Positions 1 through 10,268 of a stretch of DNA of 64,000 nt are shown one piece after another. The translations under genes were made by a program, and so were the position numbers. Source of the DNA: Schistosoma mansoni (Eukaryota; Platyhelminthes; Trematoda; Strigeidida; Schistosomatidae); NCBI RefSeq assembly GCF_000237925.1, contig NC_031500.1, positions 4,895,254 through 4,959,253 on the forward strand. The letters are read 5' to 3'. Under the pieces are notes generated by a model, which searched no databases, had not been told where the DNA came from, and saw only the letters and a list, made by a program, of their open reading frames with translations. The first letter of the stretch is position 1, and the number at the start of each line of letters is the position of its first letter.

Positions 1-282
1 GTCATCTGCAACTAGAGGAAAAAAAACAGATCGCTGAACAACAACAACGAAAGTTCCTGTAATAGATCTGCTGTTATTCATATACTAGGTCGCTTGATGT
101 ACTATTGATTAGGATAAATATCATTTAAATTAATCTAACTAACCAGAGACAATACAAATACAAAATACATATATTAAGATAAGGTTAGTAAGTAAGTTCA
201 GTGGAAAAATTATAGGGACATGCTCTAGTTGGAGGTACCTATCACTAAAGCTGATAACAGCCAGAAAACTATTAAAATACTG
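1..282. other. No recognised feature
   Basis: AT-rich sequence with no convincing reading frame, splice pattern or repeat recognised on either strand. Confidence 0.4.
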
Positions 283-340
283 AAAGATTGTTTCGTCCTG
301 TTTTAGGGCTCCTCATCAGTACACATCCATAATACACTGA
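283..340 (-). repeat. SINE fragment with hammerhead remnant
   Basis: Read on the minus strand, this stretch has the order CTGATGAGGAG, a short hairpin ending in AGGAC, then GAAAC. That is the centre of the hammerhead-bearing SINE seen many times further right. Both ends are missing and an extra pair of bases disturbs the core, so it is a fossil fragment. Confidence 0.5.
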
Positions 341-424
341 TAATCATGTCGAGGATCAAAATATACGACATCATACATTGAATACAATGGCCGACCGAAA
401 TTTTAATTTAATTACAAAAGCAAA

Positions 425-655
425 AATAGATGGTGGCTAGCAGTGGGATCCAGGACGTCCGTCTCGTCACATTTGGGACTCATGAGCTTGATGTACCTGC
501 ATCTCAGAGTTTATGTTCACTCTGTCACTCGGATCCAGTACCGTTTGCTCCAAACGACATCACGTTATCCACTGATAACCACCAGCTTGTGCAATGGGGT
601 GAAGTTTAAATTCATTTCGTATTGTTTGTTTGAGTCTTCCGATTAATGTTCAGGA
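425..655 (-). repeat. SINE-A (Sm-alpha type), antisense copy
   Basis: This minus-strand copy of the Sm-alpha-like SINE runs from the tRNA-like part (about 500-570, degenerate B box) into the hammerhead region (about 430-490). The catalytic core reads CTCATGA instead of CTGANGA, so it should not cleave. It is joined directly to a sense copy on its right, giving a head-to-head pair. Confidence 0.75.
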
Positions 656-659
656 TTGC

Positions 660-870
660 AATTGATCGGTGTTTTATTTAGGACGAGACGCTCATCCTGC
701 ATTCCACTGCTAGCCATTATTCATCTTTGCTTATAATGCTTGCTACTTAAGGCAATATTGAGGCAATCCTCACAGGATGCACATATGCCAATAAGATACT
801 GATCAATTTAAGTCCTAAACATCTATGGGAAGTTTCAAGCAAACAATACGAAAAGAATTTAAAACTTACT
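660..870 (+). repeat. SINE-A (Sm-alpha type), sense partial copy
   Basis: It starts inside the hammerhead (GGACGAGAC followed by the strand around CCACTGCTAGCC) and runs through the linker that ends in AAACAATACGAAAAGAATTT. The tRNA-like head is missing. Together with the antisense copy just left of it, it forms an inverted pair. Confidence 0.75.
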
Positions 871-1894
871 AAAGTTTTTGTTTTGTACTGACAATTCTTA
901 AACGTGATTGAATTTTTGTTCTGATATAAAAATGCTTCTGTGAAAATTGATTTTGTGATAGACTGGAGTCCGTTAAGAAAACATTGAGAGTTGGGAAATA
1001 TGTAACAACTATTTCATTTTAATTTAGGATTTACTAGTAGTAGGCACTCATGACTCCGACAATGATTGTTCCCAGGACCGTCAGACGCTATGGCGAGTGT
1101 GGTGTATTTTTCAAGTAACTGGATTAATATTCAATGTTTTTTCAACTCCAGTCAGTCAGCTATTAAATGTAAAGATCGTTCCTTGTCACTGATCACAAGC
1201 TAATTAGTTTTTTGGAAAATGTCTTACATTTTATATTCTACAAATACTCTCCCCTATTTTCTAATTCTAATACACCAGATCATATTTCAAGTAATTTGAT
1301 GTATGCCAACTACAGTACGATTAATTAATTATTTAAGTGGCAGTTTTATTGATTTATTATTCAGCATTGACCAATATTATATTTGTCTGGTCCTTAGTGC
1401 TGATCAAATTCTATCAATTAAGCTTAAATGAAGCCACTAGCCTAAGTGACTTAACATCGTGTTCACTATGTTTTGATGTTAAAGGTCGACTGAACAAACA
1501 CTAATACTTAAAAGCAATAAAACCTTCAAAGACAATCATTCGAAGACAAGATCATTAGAATTAATTGACATAATGTTTGTGGAATAATTTCAAAGCTCAC
1601 TTCTAACATGAACATAAGGACTGTTGCACTTCATCCAAAACAACAACAACAACACCAAAAAACTCTAAATTAAATCATCCAGTCCAGAGAAAACAACACT
1701 ATCAAACATATTAACAGTTCAAATGAAAACCTAATGTAACAAAGCATTTCTTCCTTTCAGAAGGTGATGTCAAATCATGTCCAGTCAGTAAGATGATATT
1801 TTACAATACTCTATAATTAATTCAGTTACTTATATCATTAATAAAGGTGTTTATGAGATTAAGCTATAAGTTTAATATCGGATTATTCACTGTT
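871..1894. other. No recognised feature
   Basis: AT-rich DNA with short reading frames only. No domain, splice signals with a coherent frame, or repeat match to the rest of the window was seen. Confidence 0.4.
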
Positions 1895-2048
1895 CAAACT
1901 CTTCTAATATATAGGAACTTTCGTCTAAATTAGAGCGAATAGTTTCACAGTATTTGGGCGGCGAGTTGATGTAAGACATTAAACAGGAAGAATATATATT
2001 TGTGAAATCTCAGCGAATGAATTTGATGTAGATCCAATGTTTCGCCTG
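1895..2048. repeat. Rearranged copy of a Penelope-type leader fragment
   Basis: Bases 1905-1950 repeat 2776-2821 in the same direction. Bases 1965-2045 repeat about 2822-2905 in the opposite direction. This is therefore a second copy of the fragment at 2487-2920 with an internal inversion. A third, older piece with the same string order lies near 22180-22260. Confidence 0.5.
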
Positions 2049-2149
2049 ACAATGATGGATGTTTAAACATTTGTTCAAATTTTTCTTATTTGACGTTTTT
2101 TTTGTAATTTGATCATAAAAGTTTACTTTATGTTTGAAAAATTCAACAA

Positions 2150-2480
2150 CATCTAGGGCGCGCGTTTCGTCCTATTTGGGGATCATCAGCTGGATGTACC
2201 TGCATCTCAGAGGTGACGTCTGCTCCGGGACTCGAACCCAGAACTTCTCGCTTCAAACGCCATCGCGTTATCCACTCGGCCACTGAGTCCATTGCTTGTG
2301 CGATGGAATGAAGTTTAAATTCATTTAGTATTGTTTGTTTGAATCTTCCCATTGATGTTTAGGACTCCAGCTAGTCAGTCTCTAATTGGCATATGTGTAT
2401 ACTGTGCGTATTGCCTCGATATAGCCTTAATTCACAAGCATTATAAGCAAAGATGGATAGTAGCTAGCAGTGGAATCCAA
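2150..2480 (-). repeat. SINE-A (Sm-alpha type), nearly full unit
   Basis: The minus strand shows a tRNA-like head with A-box-like GGCCGAGTGGATAACGCG and B-box-like GGGTTCGAGTCCC. The CTGATGA...GGACGAAAC hammerhead follows. The linker carrying the CTGCTAGC strand is at the other end of the copy, so the unit is circularly permuted relative to a tRNA-first order, as expected when it is taken from a tandem transcript. Stem II has lost its first pair and the cleavage triplet has lost its U, so the ribozyme is probably inactive. Confidence 0.8.
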
Positions 2481-2486
2481 ATGAAT

Positions 2487-2920
2487 TTAAACATTTGTTT
2501 TTATTTCTGTTGGTATAATTAATGATAAAACACTATCAATGTTTGCTATAAGTGAACCTAGAGATTCCAAGTTTTTAGCGGATTTATGAATACATTCTCT
2601 AAGAAATACTCTTGTAGCTGTAACAGTTACTTTTTGTGAATGTAATGAATTGCCTGGAGTCTTGACTCTAAACGTTCTTGGATAAATATGATGGTTTAAA
2701 CAGCGTAGATTGTAAATTCGATGGTTATACCAGTTGTACATTTTCTTTGATAATTTGATGCGATTGCAGAATAATATATAAGAACTTTCGTCCAAATTAG
2801 AGCGAATAGTTTCACAGTATTTTTGGTGAAACATTGGATTTACTTCAAATTCATTCGCTGAGATTTTACAAATATATTATTCTTATTTAACTCTACTAAT
2901 GGCATTTTATGTAATTCACT
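2487..2920 (-). mobile_element. Penelope-like element, N-terminal fragment
   Basis: A 115-codon open stretch (2487-2834) has the pattern of the N-terminal region of Penelope-like reverse transcriptases: a basic helix with HHIYPRTFRVKTP followed by an arginine-rich helix (TATRVFLRECIHKS). The match is from memory of the family's pattern and has no catalytic motif to anchor it. The element is a broken fossil, and a SINE-A copy lies directly against its 3' side. Confidence 0.4.
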
Positions 2921-3789
2921 TATGATAAATGAAAACCATTTGTTATAATATGGTACCAGGAAAATACTGAAAGAAAAAAAGAGTCATATTCTAAGCACAT
3001 AAAAGAGGAAAGCATCATGCAGTCAGCAAATGAATGAAGATGGATAGTAGTTACTAACACATTAGGGTTAAGTTAGAAACAAATAAATAATGAAGTTAGA
3101 TTTCATTCACTTAATGAAGACATAACTTACTTTTTGAGGGGAATTGAATAAATATTTACACCAGGATTGCTACTGTTTTTGTTTTTAAAGCATAATTAAT
3201 AATGTCTCAAACTAATGTGTGTCTTACTACAACCTTCCATACACAATTCATAAAGTTAAGGTGGATCCATAGATATTCATCCAATTCAACACTATTTTAT
3301 TCCATGGTGATATGTCATAAAATATAATGTTTACACTTTTTTTTTCTCTATCCTGTCTTAGAGTCTGGAAAAAATAGTTAATGGGAAGGCTATTGTCATG
3401 ACATTTGTAAAACATATTGAATCTAAATAAACCGATGATTTGAAATTGGCGCCTAAATAAACAGTACTATTCAAGTAAGTTAATGCCACGTTAAACACAA
3501 TGTCACTAGTCTGTGGACTGTTTTGAATGAGGATATATTTTATTCTAATCGAATTTGTATATCAAGTTGAATCATGTTGTATATAACTTTGAAAGCAGTA
3601 CATAATAGTAGTGAAGTGAACTAAAAATATTGTTTAAACTAACCACATTTGACACTTTTTTGTATTGACTAAGTAAAATTTGTTTAAATATAACGTCAAG
3701 ATTAATTATTGATAAGATATAAATATACATAAATATTAACATTAAAATAAGTAATATAGTAAAAAACCCCCTTCTGATAATAATAATAA
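2921..3789. other. No recognised feature
   Basis: AT-rich stretch with short random frames and homopolymer runs. Nothing recognised. Confidence 0.4.
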
Positions 3790-4145
3790 TCATATGCTCA
3801 CTAGTGACTGACTTTGAGAGGTAAATCCTGGAGTTCTAGTGAGAATCAGTGGAGTTCAACCACGTCTATTGTGAGATATCAACTCACTGAAGAAATTGGT
3901 GAATGGTTTCTCAACTTCGTGGATTGGATGAAATTAGACACCAACACCATCGGATGCCGGCTCATTGGTCTAGAGGTTAAGTGCTCTGGCGCGAGACTTG
4001 TAGGTCCTGGGCTCGAATCTCGTGAGGCGGGATCATGGATGAACACTGTTGAGGAGTCCCACAATAGGATGAAACGGCTGTCCAGTGCTTCCAGATTTTC
4101 CATGGTGGTCTAGCTTCAATTGACTCATGCTTTCAACTATGAATA
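3790..4145 (+). repeat. SINE-B copy, sense
   Basis: The copy has three parts: a leader (CACTAGTGACTGAC to GTGGATTGG), a tRNA-like segment with A-box-like TCTAGAGGTTAAG and B-box-like GGGCTCGAATC, and the hammerhead region at about 4045-4100, ending in the common 3' strand GGTCTAGCTTCAATTGAC. The core reads TTGAGGA and GATGAAA, so C3 and the stem II closing base are changed and cleavage is unlikely. Confidence 0.8.
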
Positions 4146-4619
4146 TAGAAAACATTATAAGAAAATTTCGGCATACACTCACCTTTTATGGGTGTAATAA
4201 ACAGTTGAAGAGGAGGAAAAAGATGGATGATTGTGAAATTTATATCCACTGAAACATAACTCACTAACTGAATAACTAAACAAAATGAAATACGGAATTT
4301 TGATTTCAATCTAAAGGATTCTTGAATGAAAGTGGCATGAAATGACTAGTTGTCCCTTAAAAAAAGTAAATGCCAAGTTTACTCAACATGAAATTTACTA
4401 AAATTTTATTACATTTTTCATACCCAAAAAGATTCTCCTTTTTGTAAGAATAGAGGTGGATAACATGTCGATGTTTGCGATGAGAAATACAAGATTTCAG
4501 TTCAAGTGTAGAAATCAACATTAAAATGAAAGCCTATCCATTTGACGAGTAACACATGGAATAAAGTATTCATCCTAAGCTCTATCTTTGATTAAAAAAT
4601 ACATAACATTTCCATATTA
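4146..4619. other. No recognised feature
   Basis: AT-rich spacer between two oppositely oriented SINE-B copies. Nothing recognised. Confidence 0.4.
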
Positions 4620-5066
4620 TCATAGTTGAAAGCATGAGTCATTTGAAGCTAGACAACCATGGAAAACCTGGAAGCACTGGACGGCCGTTTCGTCCTATTG
4701 TGGGACTCCTCAACAATGTGCATCCATGATCCCGTCTCGCGAGATTCAAACCCAGGACCTATCGGTCTCGTGCCAGAGCGCTTAACCACTAGACCACTGA
4801 GTTGGCCAGCATTCGACGTTGTTAATGTCTAACTTAAACCAATCCACGAAGTTGAGCAACCATTCACCAATTGTCTTCAGTGAATTGATATCTCACAACA
4901 GACGTGGTTTGGACTCCACTGGTTACTGCTTCTCACTAGAACTCCAGGAAATATCTCTTGAAGTCAGTCACTAGTGAGCATATGATTGTAATCAGAAAGA
5001 GGTTTTGTGGAGATTTCAGTATTTTCATAGTTGAAATCATTAGCCAATTGAAGCTAGAAACCAATT
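4620..5066 (-). repeat. SINE-B, one and a bit tandem units, antisense
   Basis: One complete unit is followed by the start of a second; the string CATAGTTGAAA recurs at 4622 and 5027, a period of about 405 bp. The hammerhead region (about 4672-4725) keeps GAAAC and stem II, but the core begins TTGAGGA instead of CTGAGGA. Tandem joining suggests the source RNA was multimeric. Confidence 0.8.
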
Positions 5067-5487
5067 TAAACATCTACTTATATAATTTACTAATATAAAA
5101 AACATAAAATAAAGGGTAATGAATATAACGATCTTTCTATTTATACATAATGATACTTTATATTTTAATGATGGAATGTCATATAAACAAGCGAATCAGC
5201 ATTAATACGGTATAAAGAAATTATTTAACCTTCTAAATTATAATTAGTCTTCATAGAAAATGTAGTTACTTCAAGAAATCCAATTGCATTAAGTGTACTA
5301 TTCATAATTCATTATAATAACACTTATGATTAATAATTTATTCAATGTTTCAATGACAATCATCAAGTTACTCTTGCTTCTTCTTATTCTTTTCTTTTTC
5401 AATATGAGAATTTATTAGAGATTGGTAGTATTTACATAGTTTAAATTTACTAGTCATTAGTTACCATGGTTAGTTATTTTTATATAG
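5067..5487. other. No recognised feature
   Basis: AT-rich stretch without recognised content. Confidence 0.4.
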
Positions 5488-5612
5488 TTAAGATCATGAG
5501 TCAGTTGAAGCTAGATCACCATGGAAAACCTGGAAACACTGGACAGCCGTTTCGTTCTATTGTGGGACTCCTCAGCAGTGCGCATCCATGATCCAGCCTC
5601 ACGGGATTTTTC
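5488..5612 (-). repeat. SINE-B 3' fragment with hammerhead
   Basis: Only the hammerhead and the 3' strand of the unit are present. The copy is cut just upstream of the hammerhead, inside the tRNA-like part (GGGATTTTTC junction). Confidence 0.75.
5536..5581 (-). ncRNA. Hammerhead ribozyme motif in SINE-B
   Basis: On the minus strand, GCACTG (stem I) is followed by CTGAGGA, GTCC-CACAATA-GAAC, GAAA, CGGCTGTC and CAGTGT. All fixed core bases are present (position 7 may vary in hammerheads). Stem II keeps only two Watson-Crick pairs, so activity would be weak at best. Confidence 0.55.
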
Positions 5613-6323
5613 ACTATGTACTATTTTTTTACTTTTTCACTTAGAAACAAAAAAATGAAAAAAAATAAATAATTTAGTAATAATTTTTTTTGATTACTTT
5701 TAATTAATATATTTCTGACTGTTCATTTATTTATCCAAAAAAACGAATAATACATATATATATATATATATATATTTATAAACTGCATGCATAAGTATAT
5801 GTATATATGTATGTATGTGTGTGTGTAATACAAAACTCAATGGCGTTTTCTTTAAAATGTTCAATGTTCAATTCATAGAAAAAATTTGGCGAAATATTTA
5901 AAAATCTTACTTGACTACAAATAATAAATTATGAATTTTTATTTAATTAAATTATATTTATGTATATGAGGTAGAGAATACGGTTATAAAAAGAAGTTTT
6001 ATTAATAATAATAATAATAATGGTAAAGTGAAATGCATGAATGGAAAAGAATTAAAAATTACACATAGTAACAATAATAATAATAAAGAGGGAAAAACCA
6101 AAATTATTCAATTACACTCAATTGTGTAATTAATGAATAAAAAAATTTATTTTTTTATTTTTTTGAAAAAGTGCTCCACTAAGTAACAACTATATTATTG
6201 ATTTTCAATTAATTAATTCATTAATAGGAATGAATATTGAAATTTTAAACAACTACACATGAAAAACAAATGGAAATTAAAACAAAAAATTTTTTAAAAT
6301 TTTTTTTAAATTTTAAAATTAAA
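5613..6323. other. 3' flank of the noggin-like gene
   Basis: Very AT-rich DNA with a (TA)n run at about 5753-5774 and AAT/TAA triplet runs at about 6000-6085. On the minus strand, the string TTTATT near 6149-6154 reads AATAAA about 170 bases after the noggin stop, a possible polyadenylation signal. No coding content was recognised. Confidence 0.5.
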
Positions 6324-7844
6324 TTATGAACATGAACAAGAACAACGATCACTAATTAAATATTTTTGTACTTGCCAATAACAATGATATCCATTAGCTG
6401 TTACACTAAGACGTTTAATTAAACGTCTAGCACGACGTCGACGTCTTTCATCTTTTGAATTTGTATCTAAATGTAAAGATGATGATGAAGAGGATGATAT
6501 TGTTGATGATAATGTTGATGTTGATGGTTCAGATGATTTTATATTTGTCCATGATGTTTTAGTATCATAATGTGAATTACCAAGATTACGTGCTTGTAAT
6601 TTACGATATGAATTAATATGTTGTATTGAATTATCTTTTAAACTTAAACGTGCATAAGTATCACGTTTATGTTTTGATTTAATAATATCTGTAACAGGTT
6701 CCATTTCATAAAAACCTGAATGAAATGTATTCATTGATACACGACGACGTATACGTTGATCAGCAGCATGTTCTCTAGTTTGTACTTGTGCAGCATCTTC
6801 ACATTTCCAATGTAATAATTGTAATGCACGTGAACCAGATGGTCGACATTTCATACCAGATGGCCATGAACATGAATGTCCAGGACGATTTAAACATACA
6901 CCTCTACGTATCCAACGTGGCCAAAATAATGGACCTAAATCTTCCCATATAAAATCCATTTCACATGTAGCTCGTTCAATTAACCAATAACGATATGGTT
7001 GAATTTGTTCATCAGTTAATGTAAAATATACACCATATGAATTACGAAATGTAAAATTTAATTCTCTAATCTCTTTTAATAATTTAGCATCAATTGATGT
7101 ATAACTTTCTTGATTATTTGTATTTAATGAACCAGATATACCACGTTGTCTTAATATTCTTGGTGGTGTTTCAGATGTCCATTCTTTATCTAAATTACCA
7201 GATAGAATTTTACGTAATTTTTTTGTTTTATGTGGTGATACATCTGGATGTAAATGATTTACAACACTTGGATCAATTGGTTGACCCATAATACGCATAT
7301 TAATTTTACTATATTCTTCTGATGCTAATGATAATGGCCATTCAGTTATTGGTTGATTATTTTTATAACGTTTTATATCATCCATTGAAGAGATTAATGA
7401 ATTCGTCAAAACTGGTGAATTATGCTTTATCATATTCAATGGGGAATTGGTTGTATGTGATAATGAATCAAGACTAATACGATTTTGTACTGATGATACT
7501 AAACCTAATCCACCAACTTGATTGGTTAATTTAAAACTACGTTCAACGGGATTTGTTATATTATATAAGAAATTTGTTGATGTTGCCACTGGTGAATGTG
7601 ATTTATTTTTAAGTGATGATTTTGACATTGTTTGTATGTTATTATTATTATTATTACTATTATAATTAGGATCATCATTAACAGTAATAGATTTATCTGA
7701 TTGTATATTGAATGATTGATCTGTATACTTGGATTTCATATTAGTGATAGCAATGACTTGAGTAATGAAATAATTTTGTCCAATGAATGGAGCATTCCAG
7801 TAGAGTAAAACGAATATTAAGGTATATAACTGAAACATTTTCAT
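6324..7844 (-). CDS. nog: Noggin-family secreted BMP antagonist
   Basis: This is a single 506-codon open frame, intronless like vertebrate noggin. A hydrophobic signal peptide (about residues 4-20) shows it is secreted. Residues 185-228 (IDPSVVNHLHPDVSP, then KKLRKILSG and SETPP) line up with noggin's N-terminal clip (HPDPIFDP...LLRSLLGG...TSPP), which blocks BMP receptor sites. The C-terminal domain has WEDLGPLFWPRW (300-311) and nine cysteines at 294, 317, 325, 333, 348, 488, 501, 503 and 505, ending CSCSCS, as in noggin. N-glycosylation sequons are at N95 and N263. Oddities are a long Asn-rich N-terminal linker and about 130 extra residues between Cys348 and Cys488, where human noggin has 7. 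This insert holds a poly-Ser run and a basic tract (467-478, RRRRRARRLIKR) that resembles a proprotein-convertase site. Noggin-like proteins with an insert in the domain are known in planarians. Family assignment is secure; function as a BMP trap is inferred. Confidence 0.93.
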   Translation of the reverse strand: MKMFQLYTLIFVLLYWNAPFIGQNYFITQVIAITNMKSKYTDQSFNIQSDKSITVNDDPNYNSNNNNNNIQTMSKSSLKNKSHSPVATSTNFLYNITNPVERSFKLTNQVGGLGLVSSVQNRISLDSLSHTTNSPLNMIKHNSPVLTNSLISSMDDIKRYKNNQPITEWPLSLASEEYSKINMRIMGQPIDPSVVNHLHPDVSPHKTKKLRKILSGNLDKEWTSETPPRILRQRGISGSLNTNNQESYTSIDAKLLKEIRELNFTFRNSYGVYFTLTDEQIQPYRYWLIERATCEMDFIWEDLGPLFWPRWIRRGVCLNRPGHSCSWPSGMKCRPSGSRALQLLHWKCEDAAQVQTREHAADQRIRRRVSMNTFHSGFYEMEPVTDIIKSKHKRDTYARLSLKDNSIQHINSYRKLQARNLGNSHYDTKTSWTNIKSSEPSTSTLSSTISSSSSSSLHLDTNSKDERRRRRARRLIKRLSVTANGYHCYWQVQKYLISDRCSCSCS

Positions 7845-8804
7845 TTTGCTGTCTTCAATGAATATTCTATTTTGGTATATATGTTATTACCCCCAATTAA
7901 TTCAACAAGATATATCCGTAAATTTACTGATTCTTGTTTGATTTCAATTTGTGCATATCATGAGTTTTCGAAAAGAAAGGACAAAATGTCAAAGAGATGA
8001 AATGTGTGGAAGGTAAATGGAGTTCATCATGGCAGTATGTTCGATTCCCATGTGAATGGTTTCGATAAACAGTTGATTATAAGTCAGATATATGTATGTT
8101 GTTTTTGGGAATATTTCTTCAGTAAACACTTATATAAAATTAATATTGAATGAATATAATATCCTGGTTATGTTTATGTTCTTTTTTCTTGATCACTTTT
8201 TTTTTCTGTCTTCCTAGGTGATAATTAAAACAAGCAGAAAATGTATTTCCATTCAAGCATCTATTTAAATGATCAAATAGATTTTTCTGGTCAATTTTAA
8301 AACATTACAGAATGATAAGAACAGTAAATGTTAAACGAAACAAAGTTCATAATAATCTGATTGTCACTACTACCATCATCATAACATTATGATTATCATC
8401 ATCATGATCATCACCATCGCCACCACTACCACCACCACCACTACCGTCACCACTACCTTAAACCACACAGGTCTAATGGTTTTGTAGGAAGGTGAAAAAT
8501 GGCTACTTTAACAAATATTGTTAACAATTTGATTGGTCAATTTTAGAATTAGACTACACATATATTAACCAATCATTTTTAAGACGACCAATGTATATAT
8601 TTTTTCTCTTTAATGTATTTCTCTTTATTTTTGTATGTTTATGAAATGTTTGTCAGTTAATGTGCATAGATAAAAAAAGTCAAAATTGAAAATAAAGACA
8701 ATAAATTATCCTTGTTAAAATAGAAGAAATCTGAAAGATAAAGTTTTATCCGAATATAATAAGAGTAGTATAGATTCAATTAACAAGATAGAATGAAGGT
8801 TAGT
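7845..8804. other. 5' flank of the noggin-like gene; (CCA)n-type microsatellite
   Basis: This stretch would hold the noggin-like promoter, but no clear TATA box or motif cluster can be assigned. An impure ATC/ACC triplet microsatellite runs from about 8367 to 8460. Nothing else recognised. Confidence 0.4.
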
Positions 8805-9775
8805 TACTTACTTTTTTCCTTACTTACGCCTGTTACTCCCAATGAAGCATAGGCCGCCAACCAGCATTCTCCAACCCACTCTGTCCTGGGCCTTTCTTTC
8901 TATTTCTATCCAGTTTTTGTTCATTCTTCTCATGTCTGTCTCTATTTCTCGGCGTAATGTGTTCTTTGGTCTTCCTCTTTTCCTTTGACCTTCAGGACTC
9001 CATGTGAGGGCTTGTCTTGAGACGCAGTTGGGTGATTTTCTCAATATGTATCCTACCCACTTCCAGCGCTTCTTCCTGATTTCTTCCTCCACTGATCCAC
9101 CGTGTTCATCAATGATGCTGCCCAGATATGTAAAGGTTCCCACATCCTCCAAAGCTTCTCCGTCAAGTGTAATTCGATTGGTACATGTTGTATTGTATTG
9201 GAGAGTGTTAATTTTCCCTTTGTGTATGTTGAGACCTACTGCTTCTGAGGCTGCTGCTACACTGGTCGTTTTCTTCTGCATTTATTGTTGCGTGTGTGAT
9301 AGAAGAGCCAGACAATCTGCGAAGTGCAAATCGTCTAGCTGCATCCTAGCTGTCCATTGTATCTCGTGCTTACCTCCAGATGTTGACGTCTTCGTAATAC
9401 AGTCGATCACCAGAAGAAAGAGAAAGGGTGAGAGTAAGCAACCTTGCCTGATACCGGTCTTTACCCCAACTGAGTCAGTAAATTGTCCTCCACGCACGAG
9501 TTTGCAGTTTAATCCATCGTAGGAATTCCGTATGATGTTGACTATCTTCTCAGGCACGCCGTAGTGTCGAAGAAGCCTCCATACTGTTGTCTTGTCCACG
9601 TTATCAAATGCTTTCTCGTAATCAATGAAGTTGATGTAGAGTGATGAATTCCATGCAATACATTGCTCCACAATGAACCGTAGAGTTGCGATTCGTTCTG
9701 TACACGATCGATCCTTACGAAATCCGGCCTGTTGATCTCGAAGTTAGGCGTCAACGGAGTCCTAATGAAGGTTAA
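8805..9775 (-). mobile_element. RTE-like LINE, 3' fragment (reverse transcriptase)
   Basis: Two minus-strand open stretches in the same frame (9671-9282, 9281-8820) encode the palm and C-terminus of an RTE/SR2-type reverse transcriptase: INFIDYEKAFDNVD (motif A), GIRQGCLLSPFLF (motif B), and a C-terminal tail with [13 protein letters not shown] and [10 protein letters not shown]. The catalytic motif reads FADC instead of YADD. A stop separates the two stretches, and about 110 residues usually found after the TYLGS strand are missing, so it is dead. Upstream, 9672-9775 still shows the fingers motif AGFRKDRSC in another frame. The end carries GTAAGTAA, typical of this family's tail. It is 5'-truncated. 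Confidence 0.85.
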
Positions 9776-10049
9776 TAGGATTGAAGAAAAGTCTATGTGA
9801 TTTAGGTTATGCATATTTTAGGAAGTTTCATCGGTTGATGAAGTTAATCGGTTTATTTAGTTTCGAAATGTTTATAACCACATTGTAATTGAACTGATGA
9901 CATTTGTTTTAGTTAAAGTGAACGGGACAAATTCCAATGCAAAAAAGTTTTTAAAAAAGGTTTACGATGTGTATATGTTCATTTTATTCATCAATAAGTT
10001 AAGTTATCGTCTCGATAGTTTCCTTTTTTTACATTTAATCAATTGATGA

Positions 10050-10268
10050 ATGATTAAGCAAAGATAGATGATGGCTAGCAGTGGAATCCAGGACGAGAGT
10101 TTCTTCCTATTTGGGACTCGTCAACTGGATGTACCTATCTATAATGCTTGTGACTTACGGGGATATCGAAGTGATCCGAACAGGATGCACATATGCCCAT
10201 AAGAGAGTGATCGATTTCAGTCCTAAACAGCAATGTAAAGTTCCAAACAGACAATACAAAAATGAATG
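10050..10268. repeat. SINE-A head-to-head inverted pair
   Basis: Bases 10056-10135 are the hammerhead region on the minus strand (core degenerate). From 10138 to 10262 the same family continues on the plus strand with the linker ending in CAGACAATACAAAAATGAAT. There is no spacer at the junction. The arrangement matches the pair at 425-870. Confidence 0.7.

Noticed and set aside
2155-2210. Active hammerhead in the SINE-A copy
   Set aside because: The stem II closing pair and the U of the cleavage triplet are changed.
7094-7291. 65-codon plus-strand frame
   Set aside because: It is a shadow of the noggin-like gene on the other strand.
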